From the NCBI GenBank assembly GCA_021413735.1, contig JAIOPV010000140.1, positions 1-47,220 of the forward strand: a stretch of DNA of 47,220 nucleotides, read 5' to 3'. The translations under genes and the position numbers were made by a program. The notes under the pieces were generated by a model that saw only the letters and a program-made list of their open reading frames with translations, made no database searches and was not told the DNA's origin. How positions within the stretch are numbered: position 1 is the stretch's first letter; each line of letters starts with the position of its first letter. The DNA comes from Planctomycetota bacterium (GTDB lineage Bacteria; Planctomycetota; Planctomycetia; Gemmatales; Gemmataceae). Of this stretch, positions 23,599-32,052 are shown piece by piece.

Positions 23599-24933
23599 AT
23601 GGCCGAAGAAGCTGTTCCCACTGTTGCCGATCCGAACGACCCTGCCGTGAAGGTTCGCACGTTCCCGCTCGGTCCCGGCGTCTATCTGATGAAGGACGCG
23701 GGCGGCAACGTCATCTACGTCGGCAAGGCGAAGAGCCTTCGCAATCGTGCCGGGTCGTACTTCTCGAAGGAAGCCGCGAACGACGCTCGCATCCGCGACT
23801 GGATCGGCTTCATTCGCGATATCGACTTCATCGAGACGACCGACGCCATCGCGGCGATGTTCACCGAAGCGCGGATGATCAAAGACCTGCGGCCGAAGTT
23901 CAACAAGGATCTCAAGGACGACAAGACCTTCCCATATCTGCAAATCCGAACGCGAGAAGAGTTCCCACGAGTCGAGATCACACGGAAGCCGCGTCAAAAA
24001 GGCGTGCGGCTGTATGGGCCGTTTACGAACACGAAGCAGCTCCGAATGGCGGTCGACGTGTTGCAACGGCTGTTTCAGTTCCGCAGTTGCACGCTCGACA
24101 TCAAATCATCCGAAACGAAGTGGAAGTGGTTTCGGCCGTGCTTGCTGCACAGCATTCGGCGCTGCACCGCACCGTGCAACCTCCGCGTGACACGCGACGA
24201 ATACCGCACGCAGATCAAGAAGCTGATCTTCATTCTCGAAGGCAAGAAAGACAAGCTGATCCGTCGCATGGAACGCGAGATGGTGATCGCGAGCGAAGAC
24301 CTGAACTTCGAGAAGGCGAAGCGGATTCGCGACGAGGTCACGGCGCTGCGTAATCTCGACCTGCGGGGGGACTCGAAGACCGACGTGCAACCCGAAGTGT
24401 TCCCCATTGACCCGAAGAAGGGACTGCACGGGCTTCGGAAGACTCTCGGGCTGGCGAAGACACCGCGAACCATCGAAGGCATGGACATCGCCCACATCAG
24501 CGGGCAGGACACCGTGGCGTCGCTGGTTTCTTTTCTCGATGGCCTGCCGTTCAAGCCCGGATATCGGCGTTTCAAGATCAAGTCAGTCGAAGGCGTCGAT
24601 GACTTCGCGAGTATGCGGGAAGTGGTGACGCGACGCTTCCGTCGGCTGAGCGAAGAAGACGAGGTGTTCCCGGACATCCTGCTGATCGACGGCGGCAAGG
24701 GTCAGTTGAACGCGGCCATCGAGGCGTTCAAGAACCTGGGGATCGACCCGCCGTGCGTGATTTCGCTGGCGAAGCAAGAGGAAGAAATCTTCCGGCCCGG
24801 TGAGTCAGAGTCGATCAAGTTGAGCCGACACTCGGCCGCGTTGCGGCTGTTGCAGTACGTGCGGGATGAATCGCACCGATTCGCCCAACACTACCACCAC
24901 ATGCTGCGCCGGAAACGGATGACTGGGGAGTAA
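23599..24933 (+). CDS. uvrC: UvrC-type excinuclease subunit, short form
   Basis: Predicted 444 residues, against about 600 for ordinary UvrC, which makes both cuts in nucleotide excision repair. The GIY-YIG nuclease is at 27-100 (GVYLMKD, IYVGKAKSLRNR, Glu90). Four cysteines, 164, 181, 189 and 193 (FRSC, RPCLLHSIRRCTAPC), match the iron-sulfur site recently described in UvrC. The UVR helix pair is at about 232-252 (DLNFEKAKRIRDEV). The RNase H-like half has Asp296 (GMDIAH), Asp364 (LLIDGGKGQL) and His426 (DESHRFA). Missing are about 100 residues between UVR and RNase H, and the whole C-terminal HhH DNA-binding region. No frameshift is evident at the end, so the short form appears genuine. GGAG precedes the ATG. 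Confidence 0.9.
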   Translation: MAEEAVPTVADPNDPAVKVRTFPLGPGVYLMKDAGGNVIYVGKAKSLRNRAGSYFSKEAANDARIRDWIGFIRDIDFIETTDAIAAMFTEARMIKDLRPKFNKDLKDDKTFPYLQIRTREEFPRVEITRKPRQKGVRLYGPFTNTKQLRMAVDVLQRLFQFRSCTLDIKSSETKWKWFRPCLLHSIRRCTAPCNLRVTRDEYRTQIKKLIFILEGKKDKLIRRMEREMVIASEDLNFEKAKRIRDEVTALRNLDLRGDSKTDVQPEVFPIDPKKGLHGLRKTLGLAKTPRTIEGMDIAHISGQDTVASLVSFLDGLPFKPGYRRFKIKSVEGVDDFASMREVVTRRFRRLSEEDEVFPDILLIDGGKGQLNAAIEAFKNLGIDPPCVISLAKQEEEIFRPGESESIKLSRHSAALRLLQYVRDESHRFAQHYHHMLRRKRMTGE

Positions 24934-24937
24934 AGCA

Positions 24938-25198
24938 GTGGCTTGGTATTCAAGACTACTAACTCAGACAGATCTGGAAACTCAGCGAGGGCTGCCGGCC
25001 CCGCGTTACAACCCTGGTCTTCAAGTGCGGTCGATTCCTGGCACAATCGGCGATCAGGTCGTCCAAACTACGGTTGTTGCCCCCGTCGCGTGGTACGCGT
25101 GGCATTGGAAGCGGGCAACATGGATCTACCGGCTGGCGATCATCGGTCGGAAACGCGGGCGGTGGTATTTGGAACAGGCTTTGGAGCCCGCTGAATAA
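24938..25198 (+). CDS. Possible small hypothetical protein
   Basis: A GTG-started frame of 86 codons directly after uvrC (4 bases) that ends 6 bases before the surE stop. The product would be tryptophan-rich and basic (WYAWHWKRATWIYRLAIIGRKRGRWYLEQALE). Another overlapping frame of similar length exists, and there is no strong ribosome site, so it may be chance. I recognise no family. Confidence 0.3.
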   Translation: MAWYSRLLTQTDLETQRGLPAPRYNPGLQVRSIPGTIGDQVVQTTVVAPVAWYAWHWKRATWIYRLAIIGRKRGRWYLEQALEPAE

Positions 25199-25204
25199 AG
25201 GCGG

Positions 25205-25975
25205 TCATTCCACGTTCCATTTCTGTGATTGCAATTCCGCTAACTTCGCGTGGTCGGTCAGGTCGAACTTGAGCGGTGTCACCGTGATGTAGCCTTCGGC
25301 GAGAGCTTCGACGTCGGTGCCCGGTCGCGGGTCGGGGCACAGGAAATCCGGACTCGTCCAGAAGTACGTGCGGCCTCGCGGGTTCACCCGACGGTCGAAC
25401 TTCTCCGTGTACGGCGACACATTCTGCGGCAACACCTTCACGCCCTTGATCGGGCCACGTTCCAGCACCGGGATGTTCACGTTGTAGAGGCTGCCCGCGA
25501 CCGGCTTCTGTGCAATGATTTGCTCGATCACCTGACGTGCGTACCCCGCGGCAGCTTGGAAATCGTAGATCTTCTTGTCGTATTCGAGCGACACGGCGAT
25601 CGCGGTGTGATGGTAGAACGCTCCCTCGATCGCGGCGGCCACGGTGCCGGAATACAGCACGTTGATGCCGGCGTTGCTGCCCGCGTTCATGCCGCTGATG
25701 ATGATGTCGGGCGGTTCAGCGAGCAGTTCCAGAAGTGCGAGCTTCACGCAGTCGGCAGGTCGGCCTTCGATGGCCCAACCGATGAACGTGACGGCGTCGT
25801 CCTCGAAGACCTCGCTGACCAACAGCGGATTCAACAGCGTGACGGAGTGCCCCGCGGCGCTCTGCTCCGTCGCGGGGGCAACAACCGTCACCGTTCCGAG
25901 CTTGAGGAGTTCGTGTCGAAGTGCCCGCAGACCGGGAGCGTAAATGCCGTCGTCGTTCGTAAGCAGAATCCGCAT
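25205..25975 (-). CDS. surE: 5'/3'-nucleotidase SurE
   Basis: Predicted 256-residue SurE, a metal-dependent nucleoside monophosphatase (also exopolyphosphatase in some species) linked to stress survival. The N-terminus MRILLTNDDGIYAPG has the metal ligands Asp8 and Asp9. SAAGHSVTLLNPL, GRPADCVKLAL and SGMNAGSNAG near 95-104 complete the metal and nucleotide site. The start is firm: GGAGG lies 7 bases before the ATG. It is transcribed with, or 68 bases downstream of, the VWA gene on the same strand. Confidence 0.95.
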   Translation of the reverse strand: MRILLTNDDGIYAPGLRALRHELLKLGTVTVVAPATEQSAAGHSVTLLNPLLVSEVFEDDAVTFIGWAIEGRPADCVKLALLELLAEPPDIIISGMNAGSNAGINVLYSGTVAAAIEGAFYHHTAIAVSLEYDKKIYDFQAAAGYARQVIEQIIAQKPVAGSLYNVNIPVLERGPIKGVKVLPQNVSPYTEKFDRRVNPRGRTYFWTSPDFLCPDPRPGTDVEALAEGYITVTPLKFDLTDHAKLAELQSQKWNVE

Positions 25976-26043
25976 CGCGCCGCCTCCGTAATGATGAATT
26001 CATTCAACGGAAAGGCGGCGTGTGCGGCGCGGGAACATCCAAC

Positions 26044-27627
26044 TTACTCCTTCGCGGCACGATCCTTCACGCCCGTCGCGGTTCGCACCATATCGATGAA
26101 CTCCTTGCGGTGACCGTTCGGGTCGTGCTTCACCGCACCTTCCGCCAGCGACAGCACATCGTTCAGGTTCGCGTTCGACTTGTACGGCGATTCCCGCAGC
26201 ACCAGCCCGAACTCCGCCACGGCTGCCGCGAACCGGAAGTCTTCGCTCATCGGCTTCTCGCCGCTCACCGGCAGCACTTGCGCCAACTCCTTGCTGACGT
26301 CGCCATCGGGCTGCTTGTACCGCATCTTCACGGTGAGCCATTCGTCGGTCGCGGTGCCTGGTTGCGCCGGCGTGGTGTACTTCAGCGGATCGACGCCCGG
26401 CAGATCAATCTTCACGCCAACCGGAACGATCTCGTACAGAGCCGTGACCGTGTGACCGCTGCCGATGTCGCCCGCGTCCTTGTTGTCGTCCTTGAAATCT
26501 TCATCCTTGAGAATGCGGTTTTCGTAACCGATGAGCCGGTACGCTGCCACCTTCGCCGGGTTGAACTCGACCTGGAACTTCACATCCTTCGCGACGCACA
26601 CGAGCGCCCCGCCTTGCTCCACGAACACTTTGTGAGCCTCGTTGATGCTGTCGATGTACGCGTAGTGACCGTTGCCGTGGTTCGCGAGCTTTTCGAGATT
26701 GCTGTTCTTGAGGTTGCCCATGCCGTAACCGAGGACCGTCAGAAACACCCGGCTCGCTCGCTCCTTCTCGACAAGTTGTACCAGATCGCTTTCGCTTGTT
26801 TGCCCGAGGTTGAAGTCGCCGTCGGTGCAGAGAACGATGCGGTTCGCGCCGCCGTCGATGAAGCTGCGACGAGCCGTTTCGTAAGCGAGTTGAATCCCGC
26901 CCGCACCGTTCGTGCCGCCGCCTGCTGCCAGAGAACGCACCACCTCAAGGATGCGGCCCCGCTGATTGCCCGGCGTCGGCGGCAGCTTCAAGCCTGCGTC
27001 GCCAGCGTAGGTCACGATCGACACAGTATCCTCGGCAGTGAGCCGATCCACGAGCAGTTCGATCGACTTCTTCACGAGTGGCAAACGGTTCTCGCTGCTC
27101 ATGGAGCCGGAAACGTCGATGAGGAACACGAGGTTGCGGCGCGGCGATTCGTGCGGGGCGAGCGTGCGAGCCTTCACGCCGATGCGTGCGAGTTTGTGGT
27201 CGGGCTTCCACGGACACGGAGCGAGATCGAGCGTCATGGAAACCGGTGCATCGCTGACGGGTTCGGGATAACGGTACGGGAAGTAGTTCACCATTTCCGC
27301 GAGGAACACGGCATCACGCGGCGGCAGCTTCCCTTGCGTGATGAACCGGCGGATGTTCGAGTACGACGCGGTGTTCACATCTGCCGAGAACGTGGAACGC
27401 GGAGCAACGCTCGGCGACCGGAACGGATTCTCGACGATTGTGCCGTAAGCCTCGACTTGTGCCTTATTGGGGTCCTTGTGCTCCGATTTCTTCGCGTCCG
27501 GCGACATGACTATCCCAGCTTCACGGCTTGCGGGAGCCATGTCGCCTCGTGGAGCGTTACCGCCCCCGCAGGCGGTGAGCAAGAAGCACAAACCGAAAAT
27601 GGGAACGCACGACACGAAACGTGACAT
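26044..27627 (-). CDS. von Willebrand factor type A lipoprotein (YfbK-like)
   Basis: Predicted 527-residue lipoprotein with lipobox LLTAC (Cys20) followed by GGG. After a linker, the YfbK-type N-terminal domain (RSTFSADVNTASYSNIRRFI, MVNYFPYRYPEP) leads to a VWA domain with the full MIDAS start DVSGSMS, GGGTNGAGGI and LCTDGDFNLG. The C-terminal region (YEIVPVGVKIDLPG, MRYKQPDGD) matches the DUF3520 end of the same family. It is anchored in a membrane and probably binds protein partners in a metal-dependent way. Start at 27627 chosen because it gives the lipobox and has GGAGG upstream; a longer frame would add 20 residues. Confidence 0.92.
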   Translation of the reverse strand: MSRFVSCVPIFGLCFLLTACGGGNAPRGDMAPASREAGIVMSPDAKKSEHKDPNKAQVEAYGTIVENPFRSPSVAPRSTFSADVNTASYSNIRRFITQGKLPPRDAVFLAEMVNYFPYRYPEPVSDAPVSMTLDLAPCPWKPDHKLARIGVKARTLAPHESPRRNLVFLIDVSGSMSSENRLPLVKKSIELLVDRLTAEDTVSIVTYAGDAGLKLPPTPGNQRGRILEVVRSLAAGGGTNGAGGIQLAYETARRSFIDGGANRIVLCTDGDFNLGQTSESDLVQLVEKERASRVFLTVLGYGMGNLKNSNLEKLANHGNGHYAYIDSINEAHKVFVEQGGALVCVAKDVKFQVEFNPAKVAAYRLIGYENRILKDEDFKDDNKDAGDIGSGHTVTALYEIVPVGVKIDLPGVDPLKYTTPAQPGTATDEWLTVKMRYKQPDGDVSKELAQVLPVSGEKPMSEDFRFAAAVAEFGLVLRESPYKSNANLNDVLSLAEGAVKHDPNGHRKEFIDMVRTATGVKDRAAKE

Positions 27628-27715
27628 ACCGGCCTCCGGAAGTGAGAGAGTGCGAACTGCCGAACGACTTGTCTGGATATGTGACACCCTACCGACGGGT
27701 TTATTCCCAATACGT

Positions 27716-27740
27716 GCGGAGACCCAGTTGGGGTCTCCGC
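27716..27740 (-). terminator. Hairpin after the oxidoreductase gene
   Basis: GCGGAGACCC (27716-27725) and GGGTCTCCGC (27731-27740) form a perfect 10 bp stem with a 5-base loop. It lies 15 bases past the stop of the minus-strand oxidoreductase gene. No T-run follows, so it may stabilise the mRNA end rather than terminate alone. Confidence 0.6.
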
Positions 27741-27754
27741 GAAATGACGAATCG

Positions 27755-29053
27755 TTACACGCCCTTCGGCACCGACCAGTGCTCGCGATACTTGCGGCGC
27801 ACCATCGCGTTCGCCTCGGCGCTGTTCGTGATCACTTCCTTCGCGGGGTCGAACTCGATCGTCTTGCGGAGCCGCGTGCTGATGTTCGCCAAGTGACAGA
27901 TGCCCGCCGAGATGTGACCCACCTCCACCGGCGCCGCGAGCTTGTCGCCCTTCAACACGGCGTCGATGAAGTTCTGGTGATGCTTCGCCAGTTCCACCTT
28001 GCCCACCATCTGCTCAATCGGTTTGTTCTTCTCGCCGAACAGCTTCCAGCCTGCTTCATGACCGATGATGAGCATCCCCTTTGTGCCGTAGAAGGCACAG
28101 CCGTTCTCGTAATCTTCCTGCACATACGGCGACCAGATCCGCTGCTCGAAGATGAACTGTCGCGGTGCCTTGCCGCCGTTGCCCGCGTCGTACTCGCACA
28201 CGACATACTGCGTGTCAGGCCATTCCTGATCGTCATCGAAGAAGTATTTGCCGCCGAGCGCCGCGACGCGATTCGGAAGCGCATCGACGCCCAAGCCCCA
28301 CACACCCACGTCGATGTCGTGAACGCCATCGTTGCCCATGTCGCCGGCGCCGTAGTCCATGAAGAATCGCCAGGAACCGTGAACACGATTCGTATAGAAC
28401 GGAGCAACCGGCGCTGGCCCGAGCCAGGTGTCGTAATCGATGTGCGCTGGCGGTTCGCTCGGCTTCACATGCCCGAGGTTGCGGCGAAGTTGACTGTTCC
28501 ACGCCTTCACCGCGAGGATGTCGCCGATCGCGCCGCCCTTGATGCGATCCATCGCTTCCTGGCACGTCTTGGTGCTGCGTGATTGCGTGCCGACCTGGAT
28601 GTTCACCTTGTTGCGCTTCGCCGCGTCGATCATCAATCGACCTTCGCGAATGTTGTGCGAACACGGCTTCTCGACGTAGACGTGCTTGCCGTGGTCGGCG
28701 GCGAGAATCGCTCCCGGCGCGTGCCAGTGATCTGGCGTTGCCATCCAGACGGCGTTCACGGCTTTGTCGTCGAGGATCTTGCGAAGATCCTTCTCGGCCT
28801 TCGGCTCGTGCCCGGCAGCGGTGGCGATCTTCGCGGCGTCAGCGAGTCGCTTCTCGTCGACGTCGCAAACATACGCGATCTTGAGTTGCTTGTTCTTCAC
28901 GAGCAGCGACAGGTGTGCTTTGCCCATTCCGCCGCAGCCGATGAGGGCGATGTTCAGCGTGTCGGCTTTCCCTTCGGCGGGCGCTGACGTGGGCACCGCG
29001 AGCGCCGCGGCACCAACTGCGGACGACTTGAGAAACGTTCGACGTGTTGTCAT
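27755..29053 (-). CDS. Gfo/Idh/MocA-family oxidoreductase, Tat-exported
   Basis: Predicted 432-residue NAD(P)-linked sugar/inositol-type oxidoreductase. The Tat signal is TTRRTFLKSSAVGAAAL, typical of the exported branch common in planctomycetes. The Rossmann motif is IALIGCGGMGKAHL (35-48). The catalytic lysine region is VYVEKPCSHN, followed by VGTQSRS and the C-terminal substrate-binding sheet with YGAGDMGNDGVHDIDVGVW. Substrate is probably a sugar or sugar acid; not identifiable further. The ATG at 29053 gives the complete Tat signal. It lies 62 bases downstream of the lipoprotein gene on the same strand. Confidence 0.93.
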   Translation of the reverse strand: MTTRRTFLKSSAVGAAALAVPTSAPAEGKADTLNIALIGCGGMGKAHLSLLVKNKQLKIAYVCDVDEKRLADAAKIATAAGHEPKAEKDLRKILDDKAVNAVWMATPDHWHAPGAILAADHGKHVYVEKPCSHNIREGRLMIDAAKRNKVNIQVGTQSRSTKTCQEAMDRIKGGAIGDILAVKAWNSQLRRNLGHVKPSEPPAHIDYDTWLGPAPVAPFYTNRVHGSWRFFMDYGAGDMGNDGVHDIDVGVWGLGVDALPNRVAALGGKYFFDDDQEWPDTQYVVCEYDAGNGGKAPRQFIFEQRIWSPYVQEDYENGCAFYGTKGMLIIGHEAGWKLFGEKNKPIEQMVGKVELAKHHQNFIDAVLKGDKLAAPVEVGHISAGICHLANISTRLRKTIEFDPAKEVITNSAEANAMVRRKYREHWSVPKGV

Positions 29054-29115
29054 GGCAGCGAGGGAGTTAGAGGTTGTGAAACGGTTGCCCCAACGGGGCG
29101 ACGCATCAAGCGGGA

Positions 29116-29979
29116 CTAGAAACCAAGTGAGCAGGACAGTTGAACTGGCACGACGATCGACTTCACGTTCTTGGCGTACTTGACCTCGACCTTCACGAAG
29201 TCCACTGGGTGGGAGTAGGTGAAGTTGCTGTCATATGACACGACGCCTCCAACACTCCCGGAACCGCTGGCCCGGTAGGTGCCCTTGAGCGGTTTCCCGT
29301 CCTTCTCGAAGCACGAGACTTGTTTGATGAGGTTCGGATCTGGCGCGCTAAAACTCATATTGCCCTTGCCACCAAACAACTTGATCGGTCCGATTTTCCC
29401 CTGCACTCCGCCATCCTTGGTCGCACCTTCCCAACTGCCAACCTCCAGATCGCCCGCGACCCGGATGCCGAGTTGCCCTTTCACGGTGAGTTCTTTGGCT
29501 CCGGCAGTTGGAAGTGTCGGGACGTGAATCTGGACCATGACGGAGTTGCCCTCGGGGGAGAACCGCAACTCCTTGCCGGCGCAGAGCCACTTCTGGGCAG
29601 ACTTCTCGCCCATGGGTTTGTACAACTCGGTGCCGCGGTCATCGACGATGGACGCCAGTTCGCTGCCATCTTGATCGACGTTGAGGATGTGCTGGTCGGG
29701 TAAGGAGACCCACAAGTAGAGCATTGTGCCGTGGCGTTTCTTGGGCGCGAAGGGATCGTCGCTCACGAACAGTTTCTCGACTTCGGCGTTGTAGACTTCC
29801 AAACCAGCGAGTTTGACAGTGATTTTGGCCGGTGCGTCGGGAGCCTTGACGTCTGGAGTTTTGACGTCCGGTGCGGGTTGAGCCTTCGCCCCCTCCACCG
29901 GCGGGGCGTCGCCTCCGCTTTTGGACGGTTTCGCGTCGCACCCTGCGATAAACCCCAAGAGGATCACAAGTCGCTTCAT
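29116..29979 (-). CDS. Hypothetical lipoprotein
   Basis: Predicted 287 residues; I do not recognise the family. The N-terminus MKRLVILLGFIAGC is a lipoprotein signal with the lipid-bearing Cys14. A Pro/Asp/Ala-rich linker (about 20-55, including repeats of APDVKTPDVKAPD type) leads to a beta-rich body with strands KITVKLAGLEVYNAEVEKLFV, MLYLWVSL, MVQIHVP and LTVKGQLGIRV. The C-terminus (VKYAKNVKSIVVPVQLSCSLGF) is also beta-like. Start at 29979 is chosen for the lipobox and GGAGC upstream; seven more codons lie in frame. Likely a surface or periplasmic binding protein. Confidence 0.75.
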   Translation of the reverse strand: MKRLVILLGFIAGCDAKPSKSGGDAPPVEGAKAQPAPDVKTPDVKAPDAPAKITVKLAGLEVYNAEVEKLFVSDDPFAPKKRHGTMLYLWVSLPDQHILNVDQDGSELASIVDDRGTELYKPMGEKSAQKWLCAGKELRFSPEGNSVMVQIHVPTLPTAGAKELTVKGQLGIRVAGDLEVGSWEGATKDGGVQGKIGPIKLFGGKGNMSFSAPDPNLIKQVSCFEKDGKPLKGTYRASGSGSVGGVVSYDSNFTYSHPVDFVKVEVKYAKNVKSIVVPVQLSCSLGF

Positions 29980-30045
29980 CTCTGGTGCTCCAAATACCAT
30001 GGTGTTTCTGATAGGTCTTTCCCCGCTGCGGGGCGGTAGCCTGAC

Positions 30046-31458
30046 TCACTTCCCGAGCTTATCCAGCACGTTCTTCGTGATGCGAATGACCGCGGCATCG
30101 CCGCCGCGTAAGCCGTGGCTCCAGTCGGTCGTGCCCACGGTCACAACGGTGCCGCCGCGAGTGTAAGTCCCCACGACAGCCTGACCCGTGCGGCCCTTCT
30201 GCCACTTCTCGTACCATTCGCAGTCGTCGGGTGCCCAGCGAGCCGGACACGTCGCCAGCACCTCGAAATTCTTGGGCGTGCCGTCGGTGCACGTCGGGAA
30301 CGGCAAGCCGTCCTTCCACTCCAATTCGCAGCCGTCGCACTCGTAGCCGACGACCTTGTAGCCGGGCAACTTCGCTCCGAAAGAGTCGCCCTTTTTCAGA
30401 TCGGTGCCCGCGAAGAGCCAGTGTTCGGGACGGTGTGCCGTGAACGAACCGGGACCGTCCATGAACTGCCCGTGACTGCGGTGATAGCCGCCCCACAGGA
30501 AGCCGACCCCCGTGAGCGCGTTCTCGGGCCGACCGACGAGGTAGTGACTCCACAGCGACGTGAGCGTCTTGTGTGTGCCAGCTTTGTAGTGCGGGTCGTC
30601 GCCGAAGTTCTGCTTCCAGCACGCGAGCGCCCGGCCATCGTCTTCAGAACGCACTTGCCAGCAGCAGGTGTTGCCGCTGAAGAACGCGACGTTGCCGCCG
30701 TCGCCGATGTACTTTTCGAGATTGTCACGCATCGGTGCCGACCAGTATTCGTCGTGACCGACGCTCAGCACCAGTTTGTAGTTCTTGAGAATCTCGGGGC
30801 GGAATTCGAGATCGGAGTTCACGGCATAATCGAGAGCGTAGCCGTTAGCATCGGCCCACTTCACGAACGGTTCTTCCCACCGCGAGAACTGCGACGACTG
30901 AGGCCGATCGAACGACACTCGGCGACCCTGAACCTTGTGCCGACCGTTGTAGGCGTAGAGGCTGTAGCCACCCCAGTTCGTGTAGGCGTTGTAGGTGTTG
31001 GTGCTGAGTTGCAGCAGGATCTTCGCGTTCTTGCCCGGCTCCTTCGGCCGCACGACGAAGAACGCAACTGCTTTCTCGGCATTACCCCGACCCATGACGA
31101 CTTCGTAGTACCCTGTCTTCCACGACTCGGGGACCTTGATTGTGGTGGTCTTCGCCCAGCGACAACCGTGGGATGAAGCGTCCTTCGGAACTGATTGGGA
31201 TTCGACCGGCACCTTGAGATGCACGTCGGTCGGAGTTCGCTCAACACCAACGCGGAAGATTTTCAGGTCGAAGTACCCCTGATCCCCCGAGGCGAGAATC
31301 TTCATCTCGTCGCCGGGAGCGTAACTCAACTGATCGGTGTAGGCTTCGATGGCCGGCCGCTTCGGTTCTTGTGCGGTAGCCTTGCGAGGTAATCCGGCGG
31401 TTGCGGCAAGTGCGGCTCCGGTCTTCAGAGCGGTTCGGCGTGTGACGCGATGTGCCAC
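30046..31458 (-). CDS. N,N-dimethylformamidase beta-subunit-like protein, Tat-exported
   Basis: Predicted 470 residues similar to the large-subunit C-terminal domain of dimethylformamidase (DMFA2_C type), an amidohydrolase with a mononuclear iron bound by two Tyr and one Glu in the studied enzyme. Tyr-rich motifs NTYNAYTNWGGYSLYAYNG and SVGHDEYWSAPM, and GGNVAFFSGNTCCWQVR, are the recognisable parts. I cannot assign the iron ligands with certainty. The N-terminus, read from the GTG at 31458, carries a Tat signal (VTRRTALKTGAALAATAG); an in-frame TTG at 31524 is less likely. Substrate unknown; most relatives are uncharacterised. It precedes the lipoprotein gene on the same strand (66 bases). 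Confidence 0.82.
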   Translation of the reverse strand: MAHRVTRRTALKTGAALAATAGLPRKATAQEPKRPAIEAYTDQLSYAPGDEMKILASGDQGYFDLKIFRVGVERTPTDVHLKVPVESQSVPKDASSHGCRWAKTTTIKVPESWKTGYYEVVMGRGNAEKAVAFFVVRPKEPGKNAKILLQLSTNTYNAYTNWGGYSLYAYNGRHKVQGRRVSFDRPQSSQFSRWEEPFVKWADANGYALDYAVNSDLEFRPEILKNYKLVLSVGHDEYWSAPMRDNLEKYIGDGGNVAFFSGNTCCWQVRSEDDGRALACWKQNFGDDPHYKAGTHKTLTSLWSHYLVGRPENALTGVGFLWGGYHRSHGQFMDGPGSFTAHRPEHWLFAGTDLKKGDSFGAKLPGYKVVGYECDGCELEWKDGLPFPTCTDGTPKNFEVLATCPARWAPDDCEWYEKWQKGRTGQAVVGTYTRGGTVVTVGTTDWSHGLRGGDAAVIRITKNVLDKLGK

Positions 31459-31557
31459 GGCTGGCCCCAGAGAGAGGAACAATTCCGATCCGCAAGTGTA
31501 CCGGCACCGGCGGCCACAGAGCAAAACGATTCCATTACGTGCTGCTCCAGTCGCTCC

Positions 31558-31563
31558 TATAAT
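31558..31563 (+). promoter_or_regulatory. TATAAT box for a leaderless transcript
   Basis: A perfect TATAAT at 31558-31563 lies 6 bases before the ATG at 31570. Spacing implies transcription from the start codon itself, as for hemB. No ribosome site or strong -35 is present. Confidence 0.55.
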
Positions 31564-31569
31564 GCGAGC

Positions 31570-31926
31570 ATGAGGTACAGTTCCCGAGCAATGCCACGCC
31601 CCACCAACCCGAGCGGATACGTCCGTGTCGTGGCGTTTCTGGCGTGTCTCCTCATGTCGGGGCTAGCTCAGTTTCCGCTGGTGGTTGGCTCCGTGTTCGC
31701 CGGCGCCTCCACGGAAACGGAAGCCCCCACTTCGGACAGCCACGAAGACGGAAACGATTCCGACCCGATTCCAACGCCAGCCACTCGATCCGCAACGGCT
31801 TCGATCGGTTGGCAGAATCGACACGGAAGCGTCAACCGCGTTCCGTTGCTCGGCAGTCCCCAATCGCGGTGTCCACAACCGTCACCCGTCGGTCGCATCG
31901 CTCGCACGTCAACTCTGCGCTGTTAG
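31570..31926 (+). CDS. Small exported or membrane protein upstream of the SulP fusion
   Basis: Predicted 118 residues. One hydrophobic segment (VVAFLACLLMSGLAQFPLVVG, about 20-40) ends near FAGAS, which could be a signal peptide or anchor. Then comes an acidic stretch (ETEAPTSDSHEDGNDSD) and a basic Ser/Arg tail. I do not recognise a family. The start is supported by the TATAAT 6 bases upstream. It lies 126 bases before the SulP-carbonic anhydrase gene on the same strand, so it could be an accessory to it. The C-terminal tail looks low in information and the 3' part may not be conserved. Confidence 0.55.
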   Translation: MRYSSRAMPRPTNPSGYVRVVAFLACLLMSGLAQFPLVVGSVFAGASTETEAPTSDSHEDGNDSDPIPTPATRSATASIGWQNRHGSVNRVPLLGSPQSRCPQPSPVGRIARTSTLRC

Positions 31927-32052
31927 CCACATCACTCGTCGCGTCATCACGCCATCCGACCGGACCGTTCCGGCCTCGGCTCGCGTTCGTTTATCCAACA
32001 GCCATCACTGACCACAACAACCTCCCCCTTAAAACTCAGGAAATTCATCACA

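Noticed and set aside
26020-27624. 534-codon open frame opposite the VWA lipoprotein gene
   Set aside because: It mirrors the coding strand codon pattern of a clear gene with lipobox and MIDAS motif; its product is Arg/His/Val-rich with no recognisable domain.
25976-31458. Minus-strand run from the VWA gene to the DMFase-like gene as one functional system
   Set aside because: Gaps of 60-130 bases, a hairpin between two of the genes and no shared pathway; only a common export theme is visible.
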